DNA of 29,982 nucleotides, from positions 1 through 29,982 of the forward strand of contig JBKDBG010000045.1 of the NCBI GenBank assembly GCA_046314755.1, given 5' to 3'. Below are positions 22,202-29,982 of this stretch, one piece after another; within the stretch, counting starts at the first letter, position 1; the number at the start of each line of letters is the position of its first letter. Below the pieces are notes generated by a model, which was not told where the DNA came from, did not search any database, and was given only the letters and a program-made list of their open reading frames with translations. A program made the translations under genes and the position numbers. The DNA is from UBA6183 sp046314755. GTDB lineage: Bacteria; Bacteroidota; Bacteroidia; UKL13-3.

Positions 22202-23761
22202 GTGAACTACGAACTGGTAATTAATTGCCATCCTAGTGGAGGAGTTGAAATTGCATTGCTTCGTGATAAAAAGCTGATTGAGCTGCATCATGAACAAGCT
22301 GATAACAATTTTGCAGTAGGTGATATTTATTTGGGCACCGTTAATAAAATAATGCCCGGACTTAACGCTGCGTTTATTGATGTAGGGCATGAACGAGATG
22401 CGTTTTTGCACTATTTGGATTTAGGTCCTCAAATCAAATCACAATTAAAATTTATTAAAACACTCCGAAGCAACCACCAAGCATCACCTTGGCCTGATAT
22501 TAAATTGAACGAACCTGATATTGAAAAAACAGGCAAAATCAATCAGGTATTGCAACGTATGCAACAAGTGGTTGTTCAAGTAACCAAAGAGCCCATCTCT
22601 AATAAAGGTCCACGACTCACTTCTCAACTTTCACTTGCAGGCCGATATGTGGTATTAATGCCGTTTGATACTACCGTTTCAATTTCCAAAAAAATTGTAA
22701 AACAAGAAGAACGAAGTCGCCTCAAAAAAATGGTTTATAACATTAAACCGGATAACTTCGGGGTAATTGTTCGTACCGTTGCAGAAGGCCAAAACATTGA
22801 AGAAATTGAAGCTGATTTGCGAGATTTGTTGAAGCGTTGGGAAGACATGTGTCACCAAATTAAAACTGCGGTTACAGGCCAGCGTGTATTAGGTGAAAGC
22901 GAAAGAACATTAACCTTGGTGAGGGATTTACTCAACGAAAACTTTACAGGCATTTACGTTAACGATAATTATTTATACAATGCCTTGAGAACCTATACTG
23001 ATAAAAAAGCACCTGAACTCTCTAAAATTATAAAATTATACCAAGGGAAGTTGCCTATTTTCGAGCAATATGGGGTTGATAAACAAATCAAAACATCCTT
23101 CGGAAAAGAAGTGAATTTTATGGGTGGCTCTTATTTGATTGTTGAGCATACCGAAGCACTTCACGTGATTGATGTAAACAGCGGAAGTATCGCAGGAAAA
23201 GAAATTAATCAAGAAGAGAACGCCTTACAAGTTAACCTGGAAGCAGCGGCTGAAATTGCTCGCCAACTCAGGTTAAGAGATATGGGCGGAATAATTGTGG
23301 TAGATTTTATTGATCAAAAATCACAAAGCAACAAGCGCCAAGTATACGAAAGGTTGAAGTTAGAAATGAAAACCGATCGTGCAAGGCATAAAATTTTACC
23401 TATGAGTCCCTTTGGACTTGTACAAATCACAAGGCAAAGAGTTCGACCAGAAATGACTGTGGTTACCACCGAAAAATGTCCGACTTGTGATGGAACAGGA
23501 GAAATAACCAACAGTATTGTCATTGCAGATGAAATAGAAAACCGACTCAAATATTTGGTAAATAACCTCAACTTAAAAGGTGGTATTACCATTGAAGTAC
23601 ATCCCTTCTTATATGCTTATTTCACCAAAGGTTTTCTTGGATCGATACGTTTTAAATGGCTCTTTGCCTACAAGCGTTGGATTAGGGTAAAATCTGTTAC
23701 TTCCATGCACTTTGGTGGCTACAGATTTATTAATGCGCAAGGCGAAGAAATTCAGGTATAA
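22202..23761 (+). CDS. rng: Ribonuclease E/G family endoribonuclease
   Basis: At 519 residues this is RNase G-like: the catalytic half only, with no RNase E scaffold tail. An S1 domain occupies about 37-125 (VGDIYLGTVNKIMPGLNAAF). The DNase I-like catalytic domain has the two metal-binding aspartates at HVID324VNSG and IIVVD368FIDQ. The Zn-link is C426-P-T-C429, followed by GTGEI, then the small-domain C-terminus. The enzyme makes single-strand cuts in rRNA precursors and mRNA, preferring 5'-monophosphate ends. GTG is the only credible start, since the next in-frame methionine would remove part of the S1 domain. It follows the small ribosomal protein by 103 bases and ends at a hairpin terminator. 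Confidence 0.95.
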   Translation: MNYELVINCHPSGGVEIALLRDKKLIELHHEQADNNFAVGDIYLGTVNKIMPGLNAAFIDVGHERDAFLHYLDLGPQIKSQLKFIKTLRSNHQASPWPDIKLNEPDIEKTGKINQVLQRMQQVVVQVTKEPISNKGPRLTSQLSLAGRYVVLMPFDTTVSISKKIVKQEERSRLKKMVYNIKPDNFGVIVRTVAEGQNIEEIEADLRDLLKRWEDMCHQIKTAVTGQRVLGESERTLTLVRDLLNENFTGIYVNDNYLYNALRTYTDKKAPELSKIIKLYQGKLPIFEQYGVDKQIKTSFGKEVNFMGGSYLIVEHTEALHVIDVNSGSIAGKEINQEENALQVNLEAAAEIARQLRLRDMGGIIVVDFIDQKSQSNKRQVYERLKLEMKTDRARHKILPMSPFGLVQITRQRVRPEMTVVTTEKCPTCDGTGEITNSIVIADEIENRLKYLVNNLNLKGGITIEVHPFLYAYFTKGFLGSIRFKWLFAYKRWIRVKSVTSMHFGGYRFINAQGEEIQV

Positions 23762-23766
23762 AAAAA

Positions 23767-23801
23767 CCGGCAGAACTTTGAACGATATCCTGCCGGCTTT
23801 T
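23767..23801 (+). terminator. Intrinsic terminator after rng
   Basis: Arms CCGGCAG (23767-23773) and CTGCCGG (23790-23796) form a perfect 7-bp stem with a 16-base loop, followed by CTTTT. It begins five bases after the RNase G stop codon. The remaining 190 bases up to the MazG-like gene hold no gene I can support and only imperfect -7 boxes (TACACTTG near 23952). Confidence 0.75.
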
Positions 23802-23990
23802 AATATGAATGAAAAAAGTATAATCTACCCTCTATTTAGCCAATACAGTGCCAAACTAAATTATCTCAAAAAAATATCAATTTACTACCTGTTATTCAAT
23901 ATATTATATTGAAACTACTCTACTCCCGATCAAACGCTGCACACTTTTAAATACACTTGTAGTAGTTTTTTAGACATAAAATTTAGACAC

Positions 23991-24317
23991 ATGACTATTC
24001 AAGAGGCCCAAAAAATTGTTGACACCTGGATTAACACCACCGGAGTGCGTTATTTTAATGAGCTAACCAATACTGCCATTTTAATGGAAGAGGTAGGCGA
24101 AGTAGCTAGAATAATGGCACGTAAGTATGGTGAACAAAGTTTTAAAACAAGTGACCAAGAAGTAGATTTAGGAGATGAAATGGCCGATGTGTTATTTGTA
24201 CTAATTTGTTTGGCCAATCAAACCGGAATTGATTTAACAGAAGCATTGCAAAAAAACCTAGACAAAAAAACCAAGCGCGATGCCACAAGGCACAAGGACA
24301 ATGAAAAATTGAAATAA
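23991..24317 (+). CDS. MazG-like nucleotide pyrophosphohydrolase
   Basis: A 108-residue all-alpha NTP pyrophosphohydrolase of the MazG/dUTPase superfamily. The metal-binding pattern is complete: E33-E34-x-x-E37 in LMEEVGEVARIMARKYGEQ, and E63-x-x-D66 in DLGDEMADVLFVL. Single-domain proteins of this type hydrolyse noncanonical or excess nucleoside triphosphates to monophosphate and pyrophosphate in the cytoplasm. The tail is basic (KKTKRDATRHKDNEK). It is a single-gene unit after the rng terminator, convergent with the membrane glycosyltransferase gene with only two bases between stops. Preferred nucleotide unknown. Confidence 0.9.
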   Translation: MTIQEAQKIVDTWINTTGVRYFNELTNTAILMEEVGEVARIMARKYGEQSFKTSDQEVDLGDEMADVLFVLICLANQTGIDLTEALQKNLDKKTKRDATRHKDNEKLK

Positions 24318-24319
24318 GA

Positions 24320-26095
24320 TTACTCAATAGGCATAACAGTCCCAAATAATTTACTGTTGCCCTCCCCCGCAGAAATTTGAAGATAAGCATGATCGATTTT
24401 AGTTTTTGAAGTCAAACTCAATCGAGCATGTACCTTACCTATATTCTTTAAAGTGAGTAATGGACAAATAAATACCCAAGCCTGATGAGGCTCTGCCAAA
24501 AATTGATTCGAATTACGCTCACCCTCCCAAACTAATTCACCACCCTGAAAAATTTGCACCTTAAACAGAATATCCTCTGTTTTTAAATCCCCTTCAATTT
24601 TAGCTCGAGCATCAATTTGGATTACCTTGGTTTCCGGCAAAAAAATGGTGTCTAATAACAATGCTTGATGAAAGAGAGAAGAATAACCATGCGTATTTTC
24701 AAGCTTAGTTAATACATACACATCACTAAACGCCTGGTGGGTATGCGCAACAATCTTAGGAAAATATTTTTGAGCAATAGCCACATATTCATGGGGCAAA
24801 TAAAATCCGTGTGCAACCACCAATGTATCTCCTTTTACTTCATTAATTAATTTTTCAAACGCTATATAATTTAAAGAGTCAATTCGACTATGTAAAATAG
24901 CGGGCTCATATTGCTTCCGATTAAAATAATAATCAAAATAAAAAGGTTGATTCCCGTTTAACAATAAATGCGTTCCTTGACGAGTATGTTTAGTTACAAA
25001 ATTTACGGTATGGCTATAACCTTGATGATAAAATACTTCATAATGTTTTCGTTGCAGGATGAGTGCATAAGATTGGACTCCAAACATGCTTATGAGTAAC
25101 AATAGAAAAATATGATTAGGCAATTTGTTTACCCAATTAAAACTTAATGCAAGTAAGAATGGTGCAGAAAACAACAATACAGGATACTGCAAAACAGGAT
25201 TGCGGAGAATAGAATAAAAGTAGGCAACCAAAAATGTTCCGATAAAAATCCCACCTACAAAAACAGTTTGTTTATTCATTTTCCTATTCAACCCTGCATC
25301 AAAAAACAGTACATAAATCCCAAATAAAATTAGCAATAGCAAACAAATTGAATAGTTGGATAAATAATAACCAAATGAGAATAAAAACGATGGTGTAGGT
25401 TTTCCCAACCATGTGCCAACTCCGCCTGTTTTTATTTGGGCGATAAAAATGGGCCACTCTGGTAAGTACAATAAAAATGCAAGTGCACTAATTGTTAAAA
25501 TTTGTTTTCGAAATGACGCATCAAGCACGAACATTAAACCAAGAGTTACAACACACGTAAGACCAGCGATATAATGGGTTGAAGCAGTTAACCACAAAAA
25601 AACACCTGTACTAATTATTTTGTTATTGATTAAAAACCAAACAAAACAAACCGTGAACAATAACGCAAATGCGTAAGGTCGGGCAGTTTGGCTATGCATA
25701 ATAAAAAATTGTGAGGTTGACATAAACACACATACGATTATGGCCACCTTTTCATCAAACAACTTTTTTAAAAGCCTGTAGGTTACATAAATACTGAACA
25801 AACCTGCCAAAATAAATGGCAATTTGATAAGTGCAGGTTGGTTAATGCCCACATATTTCGTATAATAATACAAGAAAATTTGAGTAAAGGCCGGATGACC
25901 ATCAGGTATGATGCCCTTATTAATTAACTCCGATAAATGTTGAAATTGTAAGCGATGTAAAGCACTCAATTCATCATTCATCAACGGAATATCAAATAAT
26001 TGATAGGTTCTGAAAAGTGTTGCAATGATGAGAATGATAACAAGCAATAGAGACGAATGAATAGAACGCCATATTTGTTTATTGAATACTTGCAT
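24320..26095 (-). CDS. GT-C fold membrane glycosyltransferase (family 39/ArnT-like)
   Basis: The 591-residue protein has about 10-11 membrane helices in its first 360 residues and a C-terminal soluble part of about 230. The first loop contains FDIPLMND41E42LSALHR, the acidic motif expected in polyprenyl-phosphate-sugar-dependent GT-C enzymes, followed by GIIPDGHPAFTQIFLYYYTK. Such enzymes move a sugar or aminoarabinose from a lipid carrier to proteins or lipids on the outer face of the inner membrane. The ATG at 26095 sits one base after the comB stop; a TTG at 26110 is in frame but would overlap comB. Acceptor and sugar cannot be told from sequence. Confidence 0.82.
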   Translation of the reverse strand: MQVFNKQIWRSIHSSLLLVIILIIATLFRTYQLFDIPLMNDELSALHRLQFQHLSELINKGIIPDGHPAFTQIFLYYYTKYVGINQPALIKLPFILAGLFSIYVTYRLLKKLFDEKVAIIVCVFMSTSQFFIMHSQTARPYAFALLFTVCFVWFLINNKIISTGVFLWLTASTHYIAGLTCVVTLGLMFVLDASFRKQILTISALAFLLYLPEWPIFIAQIKTGGVGTWLGKPTPSFLFSFGYYLSNYSICLLLLILFGIYVLFFDAGLNRKMNKQTVFVGGIFIGTFLVAYFYSILRNPVLQYPVLLFSAPFLLALSFNWVNKLPNHIFLLLLISMFGVQSYALILQRKHYEVFYHQGYSHTVNFVTKHTRQGTHLLLNGNQPFYFDYYFNRKQYEPAILHSRIDSLNYIAFEKLINEVKGDTLVVAHGFYLPHEYVAIAQKYFPKIVAHTHQAFSDVYVLTKLENTHGYSSLFHQALLLDTIFLPETKVIQIDARAKIEGDLKTEDILFKVQIFQGGELVWEGERNSNQFLAEPHQAWVFICPLLTLKNIGKVHARLSLTSKTKIDHAYLQISAGEGNSKLFGTVMPIE

Positions 26096-26096
26096 A

Positions 26097-26831
26097 TTAA
26101 TTCGAGGCAAGTAAAGCAGTATTAACTAGGTACTCACCTTGCATAATGGGTAATACAGGAGCAATATCTCGTTGCAAACAAAATTGCACATCATCTTCAC
26201 CTGCGTGCAATGCTTTAAACCTTTGCGCATGCGATGATTTACGAACATGTTCCAACAAATTATCCTGCATGGATTGATACAAGTGTTTTGCCATTAATGC
26301 GCTATCACAGTTGGTATTTACTTCGTTTTCCAACAATTCAATCAAGGCCCCGGCAAACAATGTATCTTCAAGATTTGATTTATCTTTCCAACCAGCACAT
26401 AACAACAAAATATCATCCGGTTGTTGGCATAACCATTGTTGCACTGCAAGGGCATTCAAAAAACTTCCAATTACAATATTTGATGCACCAAGCTCCTTGC
26501 TTTGTTTAATGGCCTTGGTACCATTGGTGGTTGTTAAAGCAACATTCCTTCCTTTGATCAATGGATTTTGAAATTCGAAAGGAGAATTACCCATATCAAA
26601 ACCGGGAAGTTTGATGGCATTACGTTCGGCTGCGCATAAAAAATCAAAATCTTTAAAGATTGCGCATTCTTCAGGTGTTGAAACCGGAAGTATTTTATTG
26701 ACGCCCGTATGAAAGGCAACACACATACTGCTGGTGGCACGCAGTATATCAATAACAACTACTGCTTTTTGTTTTACTTCATACAAAGGAAGTAAAGCAG
26801 GTGTGAGTACCACTTCAACACTTTTACTCAT
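26097..26831 (-). CDS. comB: ComB-type 2-phosphosulfolactate phosphatase
   Basis: The 244-residue protein matches the ComB family, Mg2+-dependent acid phosphatases that turn 2-phosphosulfolactate into sulfolactate. Visible motifs are VVVIDILRATSSM near the N-terminus, CAAERNAIKLPGFDMGNSP, LTTTNGTKAI and CAGWKDKSNLEDTLFAGAL. The start MSKSVEVVLTP (26831) fits the family; an ATG 8 codons upstream (26855) is also open. It overlaps the preceding small gene by 8 bases. The substrate is known from methanogen coenzyme M synthesis, a pathway not expected here and with no ComA, ComC or other partner gene nearby, so the bacterial role is uncertain. Confidence 0.88.
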   Translation of the reverse strand: MSKSVEVVLTPALLPLYEVKQKAVVVIDILRATSSMCVAFHTGVNKILPVSTPEECAIFKDFDFLCAAERNAIKLPGFDMGNSPFEFQNPLIKGRNVALTTTNGTKAIKQSKELGASNIVIGSFLNALAVQQWLCQQPDDILLLCAGWKDKSNLEDTLFAGALIELLENEVNTNCDSALMAKHLYQSMQDNLLEHVRKSSHAQRFKALHAGEDDVQFCLQRDIAPVLPIMQGEYLVNTALLASN

Positions 26832-27168
26832 AACTGATGATTTTAATACCTTCATTACCTGTTAAACCGGCTTTCTGTTGAATACGTTTCAGTACATTTT
26901 CCCATTTAGGTTCTACTGATTCAACCGCATGGTTGGTAATAATTACGGTGATTTCCAACTCATAACGCCAATAATAGCTTGTATCAAACGTGTGGTTTTT
27001 AACCGTAACAAATGATTCAATTTTTTTGGGCTCACCCACCAACTTAATCAAATCTGGTTCGCTGGTTCCGGGTTTTATGGCTGCATATTTTTTAGGTAAA
27101 CCTTGAGCCATTGCAGCAACTGCACCCACTAAAAATACTTTGCTTACAATGGCTCTTAGGCTATTCAT
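26824..27168 (-). CDS. Small exported protein, BamE/SmpA-like
   Basis: A 114-residue protein with a possible signal peptide (MNSLRAIVSKVFLVGAVAAMAQG, cleavage after about residue 21). The mature part has AAIKPGTSEPDLIKLVGEP, which resembles the 'G-x-[ST]-x-x-x-[VIL]-x-x-x-x-G-x-P' core of BamE/SmpA-OmlA folds, then TSYYWRYELEITVIITNHAV as two predicted beta strands. A similar fold is used by many small envelope proteins besides BamE, and the Cys of a lipoprotein is missing. The gene overlaps comB by 8 bases and follows gcvT by six, in the same direction. Function not recognised. Confidence 0.6.
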   Translation of the reverse strand: MNSLRAIVSKVFLVGAVAAMAQGLPKKYAAIKPGTSEPDLIKLVGEPKKIESFVTVKNHTFDTSYYWRYELEITVIITNHAVESVEPKWENVLKRIQQKAGLTGNEGIKIISYE

Positions 27169-27174
27169 ATTCGA

Positions 27175-28254
27175 TTATAAAAATGGAATTTTAACCACTT
27201 TAGCTTTAATCTGTTTATCTCTAATTTCAATAAAAATTTCAGTATCAACTTTACTGTGGGCCGTTGCCACATAACCCAATCCTATAGCTTTACTCAAACT
27301 TGGTGATTGCGTACCTGATGTTACTTCACCTATCACATTTCCTGCTGCATCTTTTATGATGTGATGCTGACGTGGTATGCCGCCTCTTTCCAGCATTTCA
27401 AACCCAACCAATTTTTTGGTTACACCATTATCTTTTAACCCTTTGTGATACCCATGGTGAACAAACGGTTTGGTAAACTTGGTAATCCAACCTAAACCCG
27501 CCTCAATTGGTGAGGTTGTATCATTGATATCATTACCATACAAGCAGAAACCTTTTTCTAAGCGAAGGGTATCACGTGCGCCTAATCCGCAAGGCATGAT
27601 ATTAAATTCCTTACCGGCTTCAAACACCGCATCCCATAATTTACGCGCATCTTTGTTATTTACATATAACTCAAATCCGCCTGCTCCGGTATATCCTGTA
27701 TTTGAAATAATCACGCCTGAAATTCCGGCCATCTCACCAATGGTAAACGTATAGTATTCCATTGCCGATAAATCAACGCTTGTTAATTTTTGAAGTGCTT
27801 TAATGGCATTAGGACCTTGAACTGCTAACAAACTCAAGTCGTCACTGATGTTTTCCATTTCAACACCAAACGTATTGTGTTTGCTAATCCAATTCCAATC
27901 TTTTTCAATGTTTGAAGCATTTACAACTAAGTAGTATTCATCAGCCGAATTACGATACACCAATAAATCATCAACAATCCCTCCATTATCATTTGGCAAA
28001 CAACTGTACTGCACTTTTCCATCTGTTAATTTAGATGCATCGTTACTTGTAACCAACTGAATTAAATCGAGGGCTTTTTCACCTTTTAAACGAAACTCAC
28101 CCATGTGGCTCACATCAAAAACACCAATACTATTGCGCACAGCCAGATGCTCTTGAATAAGGTTGGTGTATAATACAGGCATATTGAATCCTGCAAATTC
28201 AATCATTTTTGCGCCTAAAGAAACGTGTAAATCATTTAATGCTACGTATTTCAT
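27175..28254 (-). CDS. gcvT: Glycine cleavage system T protein (aminomethyltransferase)
   Basis: The 359-residue T protein takes the aminomethyl group from the H protein and passes the methylene to tetrahydrofolate, releasing ammonia. The ATG at 28252-28254 opens the typical start MKYVALNDLHVSLGAKMIEF; the TTG 24 bases upstream is less likely. Diagnostic stretches include FAGFNMPVLY, GVFDVSHMGEF, CLPNDNGGIVDDLLVYR (with the conserved folate-site Asp), GYTGAGGFELY, GLGARDTLRLEKGF and LYGNDI. GcvH and GcvP are not in the window, which is common when they lie elsewhere. Cytoplasmic. Confidence 0.96.
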   Translation of the reverse strand: MKYVALNDLHVSLGAKMIEFAGFNMPVLYTNLIQEHLAVRNSIGVFDVSHMGEFRLKGEKALDLIQLVTSNDASKLTDGKVQYSCLPNDNGGIVDDLLVYRNSADEYYLVVNASNIEKDWNWISKHNTFGVEMENISDDLSLLAVQGPNAIKALQKLTSVDLSAMEYYTFTIGEMAGISGVIISNTGYTGAGGFELYVNNKDARKLWDAVFEAGKEFNIMPCGLGARDTLRLEKGFCLYGNDINDTTSPIEAGLGWITKFTKPFVHHGYHKGLKDNGVTKKLVGFEMLERGGIPRQHHIIKDAAGNVIGEVTSGTQSPSLSKAIGLGYVATAHSKVDTEIFIEIRDKQIKAKVVKIPFL

Positions 28255-28332
28255 GTGTTTGAGTGTTTTTGTAATCAAATAATAGTGTGGCGAATTTAAT
28301 GAAATTAACCAAAGTTCACCTATTTAAGGCAT

Positions 28333-29235
28333 TTAACTGCGGGGATGAAATTGCGTGATTACATCTTTAAGATATTCCCTGTCGATATGGGTATATATTT
28401 CGGTGGTAGTAATGCTTTCATGCCCTAACATTTGCTGCACGGCACGTAAATCAGCTCCGGCCTCCACCATGCATGTGGCAAAGGAATGCCTTAAGGTGTG
28501 AGGAGAAATATTTTTTTGAATACCTGCTTTTTGAGCCAAATCTTTGATGATGTAAAACACCATTACCCTGCTTAGGCCTTTTCCATGGCTGTTTAAAAAC
28601 ACGGTATCATTATGCCCTGCTTTGGGGGTAATGTGCGAACGAACGGTATCACGGTAAAGTTTAATGGCCTTTAATGCCACACTTCCAATTGGCACCAATC
28701 GTTCTTTATTGCCTTTTCCCAATACCCTCACAAACTCATCAATAAATGAGATATCCGAAAACTTGAGCCCGATGGTTTCGCTTACCCTCAAACCACAGCT
28801 AAACATAGTTTCGATGATGGCTTTGTTGCGCATGCCTTCCGGTTTACTGTGATCAATAACAGCCACCATGGCATCAATTTCATTTACATCCAACACTTCA
28901 GGGAGTTTTCTTTTGAGCTTAGGTGCTTCCAATAACTCAGCCGGGTTTACAGCAATCAAATCTTCCAATATCAAATACTTATAAAAAGCTTTGATTCCGC
29001 TAAGTATTCTGGCCTGACTGGTAGTTGTCATGCCCAATTCGGTAATCCATCTTAAAAACTCACGTAAAGTAGCCAAATTCACCTCTGCAGGTTGAACCTC
29101 CAGATTTTTCATTTCTAGAAACTGAACCAACTTATCGATATCACGCAGGTATGCTTGGATACTGTTGGAAGAGAGTGATTTCTCCAACTGTAAAAACACT
29201 TTAAATCCTTTTTGATAAGTTGACCAATTTGGCAT
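28333..29235 (-). CDS. xerD: Tyrosine recombinase XerD
   Basis: A 300-residue tyrosine recombinase with the size and layout of XerC/XerD: an N-terminal SAM-like core-binding domain (about 5-95) and the catalytic domain with all active-site residues, Arg150 (CGLRVSE), Lys174 (LGKGNKERL), His246 and Arg249 (HTLRHSF), His272 (MLGHES) and nucleophile Tyr281 (EIYTHID). With FtsK it resolves chromosome dimers at dif. It is the housekeeping kind, not an integrase: no phage or integron features surround it. It is divergent from aroQ. Whether it is XerC or XerD cannot be settled fully from one copy. Confidence 0.92.
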   Translation of the reverse strand: MPNWSTYQKGFKVFLQLEKSLSSNSIQAYLRDIDKLVQFLEMKNLEVQPAEVNLATLREFLRWITELGMTTTSQARILSGIKAFYKYLILEDLIAVNPAELLEAPKLKRKLPEVLDVNEIDAMVAVIDHSKPEGMRNKAIIETMFSCGLRVSETIGLKFSDISFIDEFVRVLGKGNKERLVPIGSVALKAIKLYRDTVRSHITPKAGHNDTVFLNSHGKGLSRVMVFYIIKDLAQKAGIQKNISPHTLRHSFATCMVEAGADLRAVQQMLGHESITTTEIYTHIDREYLKDVITQFHPRS

Positions 29236-29321
29236 AGCACGAGCAAATTACAAATAATATCATCAACATGAACTTGAACTTACTCACAACAAAATCCTCA
29301 TCATATTATACAGGTTTTATG

Positions 29322-29329
29322 TAAGTTTG
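29322..29329 (+). promoter_or_regulatory. Candidate -7 box for aroQ
   Basis: TAAGTTTG matches TAnnTTTG exactly and ends six bases before the aroQ ATG, so the leader would be very short or absent. A -33 TTTG is not seen at the expected distance. Confidence 0.35.
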
Positions 29330-29335
29330 TAAGGC

Positions 29336-29758
29336 ATGAAAAAATTCATCATCATTAACGGTCCTAATTTAAATTTATTAGGTAATAGAGAACCTAATTA
29401 TTACGGCAGTCAGAATTTTGATTCATACTTTAATGAACTTAAAACAGCATTTATTGCCATTGAGTTAAGCTACTATCAAAGCAATGTAGAAGGTGAAATA
29501 ATTAATAAGTTGCATGAGGTGGGTTTTAGTTATGATGGTATCATATTAAATGCGGGCGGCTATACGCATACCTCGGTTGCCATTGCCGATGCTATTGCTG
29601 CAATTAGCACACCTGTGGTTGAGGTACACATCAGCAATCTATTTGCAAGAGAAGATTACAGACATATTTCACTCAGCGGAAAAAACTGCGTAGGTTGTAT
29701 TACCGGATTTGGTCTAAAAGGCTATAAAATGGCTATTAGCGCGTTATTAGATTCTTAA
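29336..29758 (+). CDS. aroQ: Type II 3-dehydroquinate dehydratase
   Basis: At 140 residues this is the normal length of the type II enzyme, which dehydrates 3-dehydroquinate in the shikimate pathway to aromatic amino acids and folates. Motifs: IINGPNLNLLGNREP (7-20), the catalytic Tyr23 in R18-x-P-x-x-Y-G, the loop around QSNVEGEI, LNAGGYTHTSVAIADAI (71-87) with the acid/amide pocket, and VEVHISN with His98. It forms a cytoplasmic dodecamer in known cases. It is divergent from xerD, and its 3' end overlaps a minus-strand gene by 23 bases. Confidence 0.96.
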   Translation: MKKFIIINGPNLNLLGNREPNYYGSQNFDSYFNELKTAFIAIELSYYQSNVEGEIINKLHEVGFSYDGIILNAGGYTHTSVAIADAIAAISTPVVEVHISNLFAREDYRHISLSGKNCVGCITGFGLKGYKMAISALLDS

Positions 29759-29982
29759 ACTTTATCGGATTTAACGCACTGAATTTACCTACTTTATTCA
29801 TGAAATGTTCTCGCACAATAGATCCTGAATATACCCCATTCAACTTACGCCAACTTAGTTTAGGTAAATTTTTATCTCTTAACTTCCACCATTTTCGCCA
29901 TTTAAAAAAATAATCGGAGTGGGCTTGATGAACAGCTAAACTATATTTTGGAAAACCGTTAAGGAGAAAAAATATTGAACTG
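29736..29982 (-). CDS. C-terminal part of an unidentified protein, possibly glycosyltransferase (partial)
   Basis: A minus-strand frame stays open from the window edge (base 29982) for about 81 codons to a TAA at 29736-29738, which lies inside the 3' end of aroQ. The visible product is basic and aromatic (GFPKYSLAVHQAHSDYFFKW, RKWWKLRDKNLPKLSWRKL) and ends KFKNLITR. Trp-rich basic tails of this sort occur in some envelope glycosyltransferases, but I cannot assign a family. An open frame of this length in AT-rich DNA, with no competing gene, favours a real coding region. The N-terminal part is outside the window. Confidence 0.55.
   Translation of the reverse strand, partial: SSIFFLLNGFPKYSLAVHQAHSDYFFKWRKWWKLRDKNLPKLSWRKLNGVYSGSIVREHFMNKVGKFSALNPIKFKNLITR

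Noticed and set aside
23712..23912. 66-codon plus-strand frame at the end of rng
   Set aside because: It starts inside RNase G in another frame and runs through the hairpin terminator; no recognisable domain.
28333..29235. Mobile element signalled by the tyrosine recombinase
   Set aside because: Size and active site fit housekeeping XerD; no att sites, phage genes, or composition shift nearby.

Overview
The window looks like core chromosome from a member of the phylum Bacteroidota, probably a gliding or formerly gliding lineage. Four things point there. The block mutY-ssb-gldE-gldD lies divergent to an HU gene. Promoter-like -7 boxes fit the Bacteroidota consensus TAnnTTTG. Shine-Dalgarno sequences are nearly absent. 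The composition is AT-rich, with genes packed at 0-20 bp spacing and many convergent pairs that abut or overlap. No insertion sequences, phage genes, CRISPR arrays, tRNA or rRNA genes are visible, and no stretch over 300 bases lacks a gene.

Layout. 1-1107 (minus): a MbnP-like lipoprotein followed by the start of a c-type cytochrome peroxidase of the MbnH/MauG kind, cut by the window edge. 1199-5968: yajQ, a CorA transporter, an ABC1 kinase paired with a TetR-like regulator, and a divergent exported MORN-repeat/VWA protein. 5969-8575 (minus): ftsK. 8744-15479 (plus): a tight run with a small membrane protein, both methylmalonyl-CoA mutase subunits, the G-protein chaperone MeaB, and a 5'-nucleotidase split into two genes with the domain order reversed. 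15708-17144: dnaA, closed by a 38-bp perfect palindrome that serves as a two-way terminator. 17206-20712 (minus): mutY, ssb, gldE, gldD. 20863-23761 (plus): HU, a TPR protein, a 29-residue very basic mS38/bS22-like ribosomal protein at 22009-22098, and RNase G/E. 23991-24317: a MazG-like pyrophosphohydrolase. 24320-29235 (minus): XerD, GcvT, a small exported protein, a ComB-type phosphatase and a GT-C membrane glycosyltransferase. 29336-29758: aroQ, overlapped at its 3' end by a minus-strand gene that runs off the window.

Functional themes are propionate/methylmalonyl-CoA metabolism with B12 enzyme repair, chromosome replication and segregation (DnaA, FtsK, XerD, SSB, HU), base-excision repair (MutY), gliding/type IX secretion (GldD, GldE), RNA processing and translation, and envelope functions. 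No obviously new defence or mobile system is present. The observations most worth a second look are the MbnP/MbnH-like pair, the tiny ribosomal protein gene, the MORN-VWA protein, the split nucleotidase, the unusual Walker A motif in DnaA, and the very short apparent leaders at several promoters. All functional calls rest on motif recognition by eye; no database search was run.
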